From Cerasicoccus maritimus (GTDB lineage: Bacteria; Verrucomicrobiota; Verrucomicrobiia; Opitutales; Cerasicoccaceae): a DNA stretch of 64,000 nucleotides. The position numbers were made by a program, and so were the translations under genes. This document shows positions 26,613 to 34,646 of this stretch, piece by piece. Position 1 is the first letter of the stretch. The number at the start of each line of letters is the position of its first letter. The notes beneath the pieces were generated by a model. It was not told where the DNA came from. It was given only the letters and a program-made list of their open reading frames with translations, and did no database searches. The stretch lies in NCBI GenBank assembly GCA_031296935.1, contig JAVDPD010000011.1, positions 30,648 to 94,647 of the forward strand, given 5' to 3'.

Positions 26613-27047
26613 ATGAACCTTGAACCCGCATTCTATTGGCTGATCGCCGGCATCGTGCTGATGATCATCGAACTACTCCTCACGGGTGTATTTTTCATCT
26701 ACCTCGCGATCGGCTGCATCGGAGGTATGGTCGCCGACTGGCTCGGCTTCGGACTCACCGGGCAGATCTTCGGCTTCACCATCGCCATCCTGATCGGCCT
26801 GCTCTTTTTCCGCCGTTTCTTTAACCGCACGTTCTTCCTGACTGGCGGTGAAAAGACCAACACCGACGCCCTCATTGGCCGCAAAGCCATCGTCACCGAA
26901 ACCGTTTCCGACCAGGGTGGCCGCGTGCTGCTCGGCGGAGAACACTGGCGCGCCGTCAGCGACATGATGCACGCCGAAGGCAGCGCAGTGATGGTCACTG
27001 CCGTCAGCGGCGCCACCGTGCGCGTTGCTCAATTACCCGAAAACTAA
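26613..27047 (+). CDS. NfeD-like membrane protein
   Basis: A 144-aa protein with membrane helices in the first 75 residues and a C-terminal OB-fold domain (about 82-140; LIGRKAIVTETV, GEHWRAVSD, GSAVMVTAVSGATVRV). NfeD proteins pair with SPFH/stomatin proteins, and here the SPFH gene starts 21 nt downstream. The pair is thought to organise membrane microdomains or quality control. This is the short NfeD form, without the serine-protease ClpP-like domain. Confidence 0.9.
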   Translation: MNLEPAFYWLIAGIVLMIIELLLTGVFFIYLAIGCIGGMVADWLGFGLTGQIFGFTIAILIGLLFFRRFFNRTFFLTGGEKTNTDALIGRKAIVTETVSDQGGRVLLGGEHWRAVSDMMHAEGSAVMVTAVSGATVRVAQLPEN

Positions 27048-27067
27048 CTTTAGACAGGAATACGAAA

Positions 27068-28069
27068 ATGGAATACATCATCATCTCATCACTGGTCGCC
27101 TTGTTCATCATCGCGATGGCAATCAAGGGCGTCACGCTCGTGCGCCAATCCGAAACTCTGGTGGTCGAACGCCTGGGCCGTTATCACCGCACCCTGCCCT
27201 CCGGCATCAACGTGATCTGGCCGATTGTCGAAACCGTCCGCGTCATCAACTGGCGCTACACGACCGAGGTCGCCGGCAAGCCGAAGGTGAAATTTCAAAC
27301 CGTCAAGCGCATCGACCTGCGTGAAACCGTTTACGACTTCCCGCGCCAAAACGTGATCACCCGCGACAACGTGGCAATCGAAATCAACGCCCTGCTCTAC
27401 TTCCAAATCACGGACCCGGTGAAAGCTGTTTATGAAATTGCCAACCTGCCGAACGCCATCGAAAAGCTCGCCCAAACGACTTTACGTAACGTGATTGGCG
27501 AGCTGGATCTGGACGAGACGCTCTCCTCCCGCGACCACATCAACCAGAAGCTCCGCGTCATCCTCGACGAGGCCACCGACAAGTGGGGCGTCAAAGTCAA
27601 CCGCGTCGAGTTGCAGGATATCAACCCGCCGCAAGACATCCGCGACGCCATGGAAAAGCAGATGCGCGCCGAGCGTCAACGCCGCGCCGCCATCCTCGAG
27701 GCCGAAGGCCAAAAGAAGGCAGCGATCCTCGAAGCTGAAGGCGTGCGCGAGTCGGCCATCCTCCGCGCCGAGGGCGACCGCCAGGCCGAAATCCTGCGCG
27801 CCGAAGCCGAGTCCAACGCACGCCAGCTCGTGGCCCAGGGCGAGTCCAACGCGATCCGCAGCATCCACGAAGCCATTGGCACCTCGGGTGAAAACGCCGA
27901 CTCCACGCGCTACCTGATCGCCGTGCGCTACCTGGATTCGCTGAAGACCATGACTGCAGGCGACGCCACGAAGACGGTTTACATGCCCTACGAAGCCACC
28001 GGCATCCTCAGCTCGCTCGGCGGCATCAAGGAGCTCATGGCCAGCCAACAGCCACCAAGCGTCAATTAA
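27068..28069 (+). CDS. SPFH/stomatin-family membrane protein (QmcA-like)
   Basis: A 333-aa protein with one N-terminal membrane helix (about 4-20), an SPFH/band-7 domain (about 20-200; VVERLGRYHRTLPSGINVIW, VITRDNVAIEINALLYFQIT), then a helical region of degenerate repeats built on AAILEAEG/ILRAEG (about 205-255). It forms oligomeric rafts in the inner membrane. It is preceded by its partner NfeD in the same operon. A double-hairpin repeat begins 17 bp after its stop. Confidence 0.93.
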   Translation: MEYIIISSLVALFIIAMAIKGVTLVRQSETLVVERLGRYHRTLPSGINVIWPIVETVRVINWRYTTEVAGKPKVKFQTVKRIDLRETVYDFPRQNVITRDNVAIEINALLYFQITDPVKAVYEIANLPNAIEKLAQTTLRNVIGELDLDETLSSRDHINQKLRVILDEATDKWGVKVNRVELQDINPPQDIRDAMEKQMRAERQRRAAILEAEGQKKAAILEAEGVRESAILRAEGDRQAEILRAEAESNARQLVAQGESNAIRSIHEAIGTSGENADSTRYLIAVRYLDSLKTMTAGDATKTVYMPYEATGILSSLGGIKELMASQQPPSVN

Positions 28070-28086
28070 CCTTCACAGAGTTGACG

Positions 28087-28342
28087 CCAGCGTCCCGCTG
28101 GATCGATTGATTTGCACTTCGTGCAAATGCTGAGCGACATAGAAACGGCGAAGATGGAGGCGCGCCAACTGGAGGGCGATGCTCCGTCATCGCCGCATGC
28201 CAGAGTGGCGTAATTAGTAGCACAGGTGTCCCGCCTGTGCCCTAACCAACGGTTTCGACGCGTGTATTTATGAGAGATAGAAGCACAGGCTAGACACCTG
28301 TGCTACCGCAACGCTGGCGGCGATGACGGAGCATCGCCCTCC
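28087..28342. repeat. Compound palindromic repeat block between SPFH and L,D-transpeptidase genes
   Basis: It begins with a double hairpin: CCAGCGTCCCGCTGG at 28087-28101, spacer ATCGATTG, then ATTTGCACTTCGTGCAAAT at 28110-28128. An exact 26-bp inverted repeat follows (28171-28196 against 28317-28342; GGAGGGCGATGCTCCGTCAT...). It encloses two further hairpins built on GCACAGG/CCTGTGC (28220-28240 and 28282-28304). The right arm ends 6 bp before the stop of the convergent L,D-transpeptidase gene. No ORF is present. Confidence 0.85.
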
Positions 28343-28348
28343 ATTTCC

Positions 28349-28891
28349 CTACAGCTCAATCAACACCAGCGCGCCGCTGGGCGTGGCGTCGAATAACTCC
28401 ACGACATCCTCGTTGCTCAGCAACACGCAGCCGTGGCTGTTGGGCGTGCCGATGCGGTCTTCCTGATTCGTCCCGTGGAGGTAGACATAACGATCATGCG
28501 TGTCGACGCCCGGGCCTGCGTTGACGCCCTTTTCCAAACCACGCAGCCAGAGAATGCGCGTCGTAATCAGGTTTTCCTCATTGCGCGCGGCTTCGAGCTC
28601 GTAGCAATTTTCGCCCGTCGGCACGCGGCCTTTGAGCACCGCGCCGGCAGGCAAGCCGTCGCCGATTTTCTCATCGATTACGTGAAGGCCGGTTGGCGTG
28701 CCGAGGGAGTTTTCCACGCAGCTCGGCGGCTTACGGGAGGTCGATACGGCGTAGATTTTGCGCAGTTTCCCCTCTTCCCACGCCCAAAGTTTTTGCTCGC
28801 CAATCGAGACGTAGAGCGCATGGTTGGTCGGTTTCACTTGGCGCTCGTCGCACACTGCGAGCACGCGCTGAAAATAAGAGGAAGAATCCAT
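28349..28891 (-). CDS. L,D-transpeptidase (YkuD domain)
   Basis: A 180-aa protein with a YkuD catalytic domain. His139 lies in VYLHGTNQ, and SHGC at 152-155 supplies catalytic Cys155. These enzymes make 3-3 peptidoglycan cross-links or attach lipoproteins in the periplasm. No signal peptide or membrane anchor is visible at the N-terminus (MDSSSYFQRVLAVCDERQVK), which is odd for a periplasmic enzyme. Another export route or a wrong start is possible. Its ATG overlaps the divergent asd ATG (shared CATG), so each gene's promoter would lie in the other's coding region. Confidence 0.87.
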   Translation of the reverse strand: MDSSSYFQRVLAVCDERQVKPTNHALYVSIGEQKLWAWEEGKLRKIYAVSTSRKPPSCVENSLGTPTGLHVIDEKIGDGLPAGAVLKGRVPTGENCYELEAARNEENLITTRILWLRGLEKGVNAGPGVDTHDRYVYLHGTNQEDRIGTPNSHGCVLLSNEDVVELFDATPSGALVLIEL

Positions 28892-29918
28892 GAGTTATCG
28901 TGTAGGCATAGTCGGCGCAACTGGCGCCGTGGGTCAAGAATTGATCGACCTGCTCCATCGTCGTCATTTCCCGATGTCGGAGCTCGTCCTGTTGGCGTCC
29001 GCCCGTTCCGCCGGCAAAACCATCACCTGGCAGGACAAATCCTGGACCGTGCAGGAAGCGACCCCCGAATCTTTCGAAACTCTGGACATCGCCATCTTCA
29101 GCGCCAGCGGAACCCTCTCCAAGGAGCTTTGCCCGGAGGCCGCCAAGCGCGGCTGCATCGCGATCGACAACTCTTCGGCCTTCCGCATGGACCCGAAGGT
29201 GCCGCTCGTCGTGCCGGAAATCAATCCCGAGGCCGCCCGCGAACACAACGGCATCATTGCCAACCCCAATTGCTCGACCGCCGTCGCGCTGATGGGACTC
29301 TACCCGCTGCACCGCGAGTTCGGCCTCAAGCGTTTCTTCGCCGCGACTTACCAAGCCGTTTCCGGTGCCGGCGCGGCCGCCATGACCGAGCTCGAAGACC
29401 AGCTCCACGCCTGGACCAAGGGCGAGGAACTGACCGTCAGCGAATTTCCGCACCAGATCGCCTTTAACCTCATCCCGCATGTGGACGTCTTCTACGACGA
29501 CGGCTACACCAAGGAAGAGCACAAGATGCTCAACGAGTCCCGCAAGATTCTGGGCATGCCCGAGCTGAAGGCTTCGACGACCTGCGTCCGCGTGCCGGTG
29601 CTCCGCGCCCATTCCATCGCGATCAACGCCGAGTTCGAAAAGCCCGTCGACGTGAAGCGCGCGCAGGAAGTTGTCGGCGTCTTCGAAGGCGCTGAGCTCG
29701 TCGACAACCCGGCCGAAAAGCAATACCCGATGCCCATCGATTTCTCCTGCAAGGAAAAGTGTGGCGTGGGCCGCATTCGCCGCGATGCCGCCTTCGACAA
29801 CGGCCTCGCCCTGTGGGTCTCCGGCGACCAGCTCTGGAAGGGCGCCGCACTCAACGCCGTGCAAATCGCAGAACTCGTGGCCAAGGAGAATCTAGTAACC
29901 CCGAAGGCGAGCGCCTAG
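28890..29918 (+). CDS. asd: Aspartate-semialdehyde dehydrogenase
   Basis: A 342-aa NADP-dependent enzyme that reduces aspartyl phosphate to aspartate semialdehyde for lysine/diaminopimelate, threonine and methionine synthesis. The nucleotide-binding start VGIVGATGAVGQELI and the active-site IIANPNCST (Cys128) are clear. A ribosome-binding site AGAGGAAG lies just upstream of ATG 28890. It stands alone, not next to lysC or dapA. Pairing with a divergent peptidoglycan cross-linking enzyme is fitting, since both serve the diaminopimelate-containing wall, but that may be chance. Confidence 0.95.
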   Translation: MSYRVGIVGATGAVGQELIDLLHRRHFPMSELVLLASARSAGKTITWQDKSWTVQEATPESFETLDIAIFSASGTLSKELCPEAAKRGCIAIDNSSAFRMDPKVPLVVPEINPEAAREHNGIIANPNCSTAVALMGLYPLHREFGLKRFFAATYQAVSGAGAAAMTELEDQLHAWTKGEELTVSEFPHQIAFNLIPHVDVFYDDGYTKEEHKMLNESRKILGMPELKASTTCVRVPVLRAHSIAINAEFEKPVDVKRAQEVVGVFEGAELVDNPAEKQYPMPIDFSCKEKCGVGRIRRDAAFDNGLALWVSGDQLWKGAALNAVQIAELVAKENLVTPKASA

Positions 29919-29924
29919 GCAGCG

Positions 29925-30020
29925 GCAGTGTCCCGCTGCACCGATTGATTTTCGCACTGCGAAAATGCGGTGAGGCAAAGCGTAGAAGTGGAAGGCGATG
30001 ATCCTTCATCGCCGCCCTGC
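29925..30020. repeat. Double-hairpin repeat after asd
   Basis: Six bases after the asd stop is GCAGTGTCCCGCTGC (29925-29939; one G-T pair), spacer ACCGATTG, then ATTTTCGCACTGCGAAAAT (29948-29966). Further on, GGAAGGCGATGATCCTTCAT (from 29990) is a relative of the inverted repeat at 28171, so this is a partial second copy of the 28.1-kb block. It may also act as the asd terminator. Confidence 0.8.
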
Positions 30021-30082
30021 AAAATCAAATTTCATAAGGCAGCGCTGAATCGGCGTTGCCTTATTTGTTTATGCTTATTTCA

Positions 30083-31108
30083 ATGAACGGCATGAACCGC
30101 CGCGCTTGCCTACTACTGCTTCTCTCCTGCGCCCCGCTGTGGGCGAAGTTTCCGACCGACTTTGAGTCGCCGCTGACCACCATTGCCTTCGGCTCATGTA
30201 ACCAGCACAACCTGCCCCAACCCCTCTGGGCCGTAATCGACGCCCAGCAGCCCGACCTGTGGATTTGGGCTGGCGACAACATTTACGGCGACACCGAGGA
30301 CATGACGATCCTCAAGGAGAAATACGACGCGCAGTTCAACCAACCGGACTACGCGACCTTCCGCAAAACGACGCCCGTCCTCGGCACTTGGGACGACCAC
30401 GACTACGGCGCCAACGATGCGGGCCATTGGTATCCGATGAAGGCAGAATCCAGTGTGCTCGCGCTGGACTTTTACGAGACGCCCACTGACGATCCACGCC
30501 GTCAACACGAGGGCATCTACGGCAGCTATGTTTTCGGCCCCGAAGGCAAGCGCGTGCGTGTCATACTGATCGACGACCGCTACTTCGCCGGCCAGCCCAA
30601 GACGCCTGGCTCCGACCTCCTCGGCGATGCGCAGTGGGCTTGGCTCCAGCAAGAGCTGCTCGCGAGCAAAGCGCAGATCAACCTTATCGTGACCGGCATC
30701 CAATTTCTGTCCGAACAACACCTCCATGAAAAGTGGGCGAACTACCCGCCCTCCCGCGCCGGCCTGCTGAACTTCATTCGCGAAAACCAGATACCCGGCG
30801 TCGTCTTCCTGAGCGGCGATCGCCACCTGCACGAGATCTCGATCAAAAGCGACGCGGAGACGATTTACCCGCTGATCGACGTCACCTCCAGCGGCCTCAC
30901 GCACTACTGGAAAAACTTCCCCGGCGAGGACAACCACTACCGCTCCGGCCCCATCTACAGCGGCCTCGCCTTCGGCCTGATCGAGCTCGATTGGGACGCC
31001 CAGCCCGCCACCCTCACCGCGAAGATTGTGAACCAAAGCGGCATCACCGAAAACGTGCTCTCACTGCCGATTGGGGCGCTGCGGGACACGAGTCCAAGCA
31101 GAAAATAA
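30083..31108 (+). CDS. Secreted PhoD-like alkaline phosphatase
   Basis: A 341-aa protein of the PhoD-type metallophosphatase family. Motifs are IAFGSCNQ, WIWAGDNIYGD, TWDDHDYGANDAG, VILIDDRYF and VVFLSGDRHLHEI. A short N-terminal hydrophobic stretch (CLLLLLSCAPLWA) acts as signal peptide. ATG at 30083 or 30092 fits this; starts at 30056 (TTG) and 30071 would place extra residues before it. Relatives hydrolyse phosphodiesters and monoesters outside the cytoplasm with Fe/Ca cofactors. It is a stand-alone gene, followed at once by the AT-rich island. Confidence 0.88.
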   Translation: MNGMNRRACLLLLLSCAPLWAKFPTDFESPLTTIAFGSCNQHNLPQPLWAVIDAQQPDLWIWAGDNIYGDTEDMTILKEKYDAQFNQPDYATFRKTTPVLGTWDDHDYGANDAGHWYPMKAESSVLALDFYETPTDDPRRQHEGIYGSYVFGPEGKRVRVILIDDRYFAGQPKTPGSDLLGDAQWAWLQQELLASKAQINLIVTGIQFLSEQHLHEKWANYPPSRAGLLNFIRENQIPGVVFLSGDRHLHEISIKSDAETIYPLIDVTSSGLTHYWKNFPGEDNHYRSGPIYSGLAFGLIELDWDAQPATLTAKIVNQSGITENVLSLPIGALRDTSPSRK

Positions 31109-31176
31109 ATATAAAGTAGATCATGTATATTGAATGTCTAAGCAGTCTGCATGCTCTCAAAAAATAACATTTAACA

Positions 31177-31911
31177 TTACCTTCTGAAGTATCGAATATT
31201 GGATAATTGCTCAGTGGGCATAGGTCCAATCTTAGGAATATTCTCACCAACAATTCCTTCCAAATGCTTGGTCCATCCAATCTGCATGAGATCAAATATC
31301 TCGCGATCAATACCTTCGTAACCTTTCCTATAACAAGGAAGCCATACGAGGACCTTACGGTCTAGCCCATGCATAAATGCAGCTAGATTTACAGTAAAAA
31401 TCAAAACATTATCAATAGAGCTGAATCCATTATCTAATATTTTATCTACTGCATGAGCCAAAGCATCGATCTCAAGCGCGTAGTTCCCTTCATTAACCAG
31501 CAATAAAAGTCCCTTAGCAGAGGGGTAACTTAAATGCTTCTTTGTCTGCCTTATCTGTTTATTAGCCTTATCAATTCTCCTGTGAATTGGCTTCTGAAAT
31601 ACTTTGTAAATTTCATCCTGACATTGTCGTGGAAGATCTTTTGTTGAAAGTTTGAATGTTCCATAGCCAGGGTCTGGAATTAGGCCATCTTTAATCCACA
31701 GCTCCAACAATCGATTTAGTTTCGTTTGAACGCGAGGATCATCAGACTTGTCCTGAGTCAAAGTCTTTAGTTCAGCAACAATATTATATTTCTCGAAATA
31801 ATAATCAGCATTTGAAAAGCAAGGCGACTTACCTACATGCTCGCCTAGTACCGTGCCGCCAAACTCTTTAACAAAGCAATTAAATTGCTGTTCTACCAAT
31901 ACACCTGACAT
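31177..31911 (-). CDS. Putative PD-(D/E)XK nuclease-like protein in an AT-rich island
   Basis: A 244-aa protein I do not recognise as a named family. Residues 36-49 read DYYFEKYNIVAELK: an Asp, then E-L-K after a hydrophobic strand, which is the shape of a PD-(D/E)XK nuclease core (Asp36, Glu47, Lys49). The middle is basic and helical (about 110-145; HRRIDKANKQIRQTKKHLSY), and LLLLVNEGNYALEIDALAHA could be a later core strand. Base composition is much more AT-rich than the flanking genes. It follows a small membrane protein gene by 32 nt on the same strand. Nuclease activity is inferred from the motif only; a defence role is a hypothesis. Confidence 0.55.
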   Translation of the reverse strand: MSGVLVEQQFNCFVKEFGGTVLGEHVGKSPCFSNADYYFEKYNIVAELKTLTQDKSDDPRVQTKLNRLLELWIKDGLIPDPGYGTFKLSTKDLPRQCQDEIYKVFQKPIHRRIDKANKQIRQTKKHLSYPSAKGLLLLVNEGNYALEIDALAHAVDKILDNGFSSIDNVLIFTVNLAAFMHGLDRKVLVWLPCYRKGYEGIDREIFDLMQIGWTKHLEGIVGENIPKIGPMPTEQLSNIRYFRR

Positions 31912-31943
31912 ACGAATTTAGATTAGACATCAACACTATAGGA

Positions 31944-32411
31944 TCAGGTTAAAAACAAACCAGTAGCACCCACGATAAATCCAAGAATAAATGCAGTAAG
32001 GCCAGTATAACCTAATATTCGATCAACCTTCCCACTTGGCACCCTACTTGAGTCTCTTTTGATCAAGTCAGCATAATCCAACTCTTTCATGTAATGAGCC
32101 TCTACATCTTTCTGCCAATGACTAAATAATCGATTCATACTTTCATATGCGTAAGCCACCATGCATCCACTCGACACTAGACCAACAAAGAAAAAGATAA
32201 GCGCTAACTTCGGAGGTAGAGTGCCCCTGATATCAGCTGACGCTCCAAGAAAGCTTAAAGTTGCGACAGCACCACCTGAATTCATCAAAATTAGATATTT
32301 GATTGCTTCTTTCCCCCACTCTTTATCGAGTTCATAAAGCTGCGACCATCTATTATTAATGTGATCCTGTCTCTGCTTCCATGCAATATATTCAGCGTCT
32401 TTTCTTTCCAT
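31944..32411 (-). CDS. Small membrane protein of the AT-rich two-gene unit
   Basis: A 155-aa protein with a charged N-terminus (1-35; WKQRQDHINNRWSQLYELDK), membrane helices at about 37-57 (YLILMNSGGAVATLSFLGA), 67-88 and 134-154, and a cytoplasmic loop between the last two. The MNSGGAVATLSFLG pattern recurs in small helical membrane proteins often found in variable genome regions. It is the first gene of a two-gene operon with the nuclease-like gene, and both are AT-rich. It could be the membrane partner or sensor of an abortive-infection type pair, but there is no direct evidence. Confidence 0.6.
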   Translation of the reverse strand: MERKDAEYIAWKQRQDHINNRWSQLYELDKEWGKEAIKYLILMNSGGAVATLSFLGASADIRGTLPPKLALIFFFVGLVSSGCMVAYAYESMNRLFSHWQKDVEAHYMKELDYADLIKRDSSRVPSGKVDRILGYTGLTAFILGFIVGATGLFLT

Positions 32412-32736
32412 TAGAAAAAGATATAAACCAAACCATCATATTTAAAAGTTAATTCTCAATTATTAACTGATTTACGGTTACTCCATCAAGCCCCAGGTTC
32501 TATTCTCGCATACGACAGATAAGGCACTATCGTAATACATTCACTGAATTCAACCCGAACCTAGCCGCTTGTTGCCGTGAATCCAGGCGTGTGTTGCCTC
32601 AATGCACGGGCGGTTGTTACTCCCTACGCCCGTGGGCGTAGCGGGCTTACGTCCGGGGACGGAGGGAGGTTACGTCCCGGGAGGTAGATGGGCTACGTCC
32701 ATGGACGTAAGCAGCAACACAGCCTAAGGAGTTGAT
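32412..32736. other. Gene-free region with a run of short palindromes
   Basis: No ORF is supported. The island's AT-rich composition ends near 32560. From 32624 to 32711 there are four related 15-20-bp palindromes at roughly 20-25-nt intervals: CTACGCCCGTGGGCGTAG (perfect), CTTACGTCCGGGGACGGAGG (imperfect), TTACGTCCCGGGAGGTAG (imperfect) and CTACGTCCATGGACGTAAG (nearly perfect). They share a TACGTCC half-site. They could be operators, a degenerate repeat array or the boundary of the island. Confidence 0.5.
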
Positions 32737-33495
32737 CTAAGCCACGGCTTGGTTTGGCGCAGTACTCGACTGAGTTTCGACCGACAACACTTGCTGGCCT
32801 ACGCCAACCACCAAGGTGGTGCAGTCGCGCATGCGGGAGCGGACTTCGAGCTGGTAGTCGCCGGGCGGCAAGTCGTAGGGGGCTTGGGCGATGAGCCATT
32901 GTGGCGTGTTCATCACCAAGTCCTGCAAAGGGATGCCCTCGTGGGGAAACTTGTCCAGCGGGACCAGAAAGACGCCTTCGTCGGGCGCGGCCTCGTTGAA
33001 CTTGAGACGCGCGCCATAGACCTTGAGCGGCATACCCGGCTTGAGCGTGGTGACGTGTTCGTGGCGCGCATTGAAGATCGCCGTGACGTTCGGGCGCAAA
33101 CGGGTGTCCGGCGCATGGACGCGCTCCCAGCTCAGCTGGCAGTTGATGTCCCGCTTCAGCTTCGGCGGTACGCGCACGCCAACTTTCACCTGATGGCGCT
33201 TGGCGTCGCGGAGTTCGTTAATGTCGTCAAAGGTTCCCTGCACCGAGGGAATGAACTGCGCCAGCCCTTGCAGGTTGACGCGGCGGCCCTCGCGCAGGCT
33301 GTCGCAGACCTCGTCACCCAGCGCCGCGAGCACGGCGGCGACTTCGTGTTCGCGCAGGCCAGAGCGCATGGCAAGGCGTTGATGCAAGGCCTTGCCCTGC
33401 AAGGTATCTTCGCCTTTGACACGAGCGATGTATTGGCTGGATGAGCCGGGTTGAGAGTCGATGTTTTGGAAGGATTCGAGATAGTATTTCAGCAT
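32737..33495 (-). CDS. HU-like DNA-binding domain protein with DUF4469-type C-terminus
   Basis: A 252-aa protein. Residues about 20-120 resemble the HU/IHF fold (IARVKGEDTLQGKALHQRLA ... LREGRRVNLQGLAQFIPSVQ). This variant is usually annotated as an HU-family DNA-binding domain of Bacteroidota and Verrucomicrobiota. The C-terminal half (about 140-240; GMPLKVYGARLKFN, GDYQLEVRSRM) is a beta-rich domain like DUF4469. ATG at 33495 is chosen; the frame to 33561 adds a hydrophobic stretch unlike the family. It sits between the AT-rich island and the prs repeat array. The role is unknown. Confidence 0.75.
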   Translation of the reverse strand: MLKYYLESFQNIDSQPGSSSQYIARVKGEDTLQGKALHQRLAMRSGLREHEVAAVLAALGDEVCDSLREGRRVNLQGLAQFIPSVQGTFDDINELRDAKRHQVKVGVRVPPKLKRDINCQLSWERVHAPDTRLRPNVTAIFNARHEHVTTLKPGMPLKVYGARLKFNEAAPDEGVFLVPLDKFPHEGIPLQDLVMNTPQWLIAQAPYDLPPGDYQLEVRSRMRDCTTLVVGVGQQVLSVETQSSTAPNQAVA

Positions 33496-33799
33496 GATGG
33501 CAGTGGATTTAAGGATTAAACGTTCAGTGAACATTATTATCCAAAACAAATGGAACCACAAGCCAAAACAGGGAGCATTTTTTCACCAAAGCAAACACGC
33601 AGATTTGTCTTACTGAAAAGGTAGGGACGGTTGCCCTCAACCGTCCGCCACGCAAGCATGACCGCGAGAAATGAAACCGGACGGTTGAGGGCAACCGTCC
33701 CTACCCCATGCACAAAACCACAGAGGGCACGGAGTTGAGAGATGTTGATCTCCGCTTCTCCGTGCCCTCTGTGGTTAAAAAATGCGTCTGATCGAAGCC

Positions 33800-34007
33800 T
33801 TAGAAGCCCTTGATTTCGAAGAGGCTGGTGACGGATTCGTTGCTGTGGATGTGCATGATCGCCTTGCCGAGGAGCTCGGCGACGGACAGCACCGTGATCG
33901 GCAAGTCGCGCGACTCAATCGGCGTGGAATTCGTGGTGATCAACTCGTCCAGAATGCCCGCCTTGTCCTTGAGGCGCCTGTAACCGATCTCGTTAAGCAC
34001 GCCATGA
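33800..34007 (-). pseudogene. prs 3'-end fragment, copy 1
   Basis: It encodes the last 69 residues or so of ribose-phosphate pyrophosphokinase (GVLNEIGYRRLKDKAGILDE ... EIKGF, with K to R relative to the intact gene). Homology starts abruptly after CATGA at 34003-34007. Upstream, the frame runs into the inverted-repeat element and has no prs N-terminus. It cannot make an enzyme, as it lacks the PRPP loop. Confidence 0.9.
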
Positions 34008-34223
34008 ACTACAGAGAGCGAGGAGATTTGTCCCACTGAAAAGGTAGGGACGGTTGCCCTCAACCGTCCGCCACGCAAGCATGGCCGCGAGAAATGAAAC
34101 CGGACGGTTGAGGGCAACCGTCCCTACCCCATGCGCAAATCCACAGAGGGCACGGAGTTGAGAGATGTTGATCTCCGCTTCTCCGTGCCCTCTGTGGTTA
34201 AAAAGATGCGTCAGATCGAAGCC

Positions 34224-34431
34224 TTAGAAGCCCTTGATTTCGAAGAGGCTGGTGACGGATTCGTTGCTGTGGATGTGCATGATCGCCTTGCCGAGGAGCT
34301 CGGCGACCAACAATACCGTGATCGGCAAGTCGCGCGACTCAATCGGCGTGGAATTCGTGGTGATCAACTCGTCCAGAATGCCAGCTTTGTCCTTGAGGCG
34401 CCTGTAACCGATCTCGTTGAGCACGCCATGA
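34224..34431 (-). pseudogene. prs 3'-end fragment, copy 2
   Basis: The same 3' segment of prs as copy 1, with its own changes (VLLVAELLG in place of VLSVAELLG). It lies in the second unit of the tandem array. The breakpoint is identical to copy 1, showing that one deletion junction was formed first and then duplicated. Confidence 0.9.
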
Positions 34432-34646
34432 ACTACAGAGAGCGCGGAGATTTGTCTCACTGAAAAGGTAGGGACGGTTGCCCTCAACCGTCCGCCACGC
34501 AAGCATGACCGCGAGAAATGAAACCGGACGGTTGAGGGCAACCGTCCCTACCCCATGCACAAAACCACAGAGGGCACGGAGTTGAGAGATGTTGATCTCC
34601 GCTTCTCCGTGCCCTCTGTGGTTAAAAAATGCGTCTGATCGAAGCC

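Larger units (their letters stand above)
33601..34447. repeat. Tandem array: two 423/424-bp units carrying prs 3' ends and an 86-bp inverted-repeat element
   Basis: Unit 1 (33601-34023) and unit 2 (34024-34447) are near-identical, and the sequence from 34448 into the intact prs gene is a third, native copy. Each unit contains an 86-bp element with 28-bp arms (GGTAGGGACGGTTGCCCTCA... and its complement; 33620-33705, 34043-34128, 34467-34552). It also contains a 16-bp hairpin CACAGAGGGCACGGAG/CTCCGTGCCCTCTGTG and about 208 bp of the prs 3' end. Copies differ by scattered single-base changes. The array arose by tandem duplication, and the unit junction lies at agatttgtc. Confidence 0.92.

Noticed and set aside
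33782-34463. Plus-strand ORFs in the prs array (for example 33782-34039 and 34131-34463)
   Set aside because: They are the opposite strand of the prs fragments and palindromes, repeated because the array is repeated.
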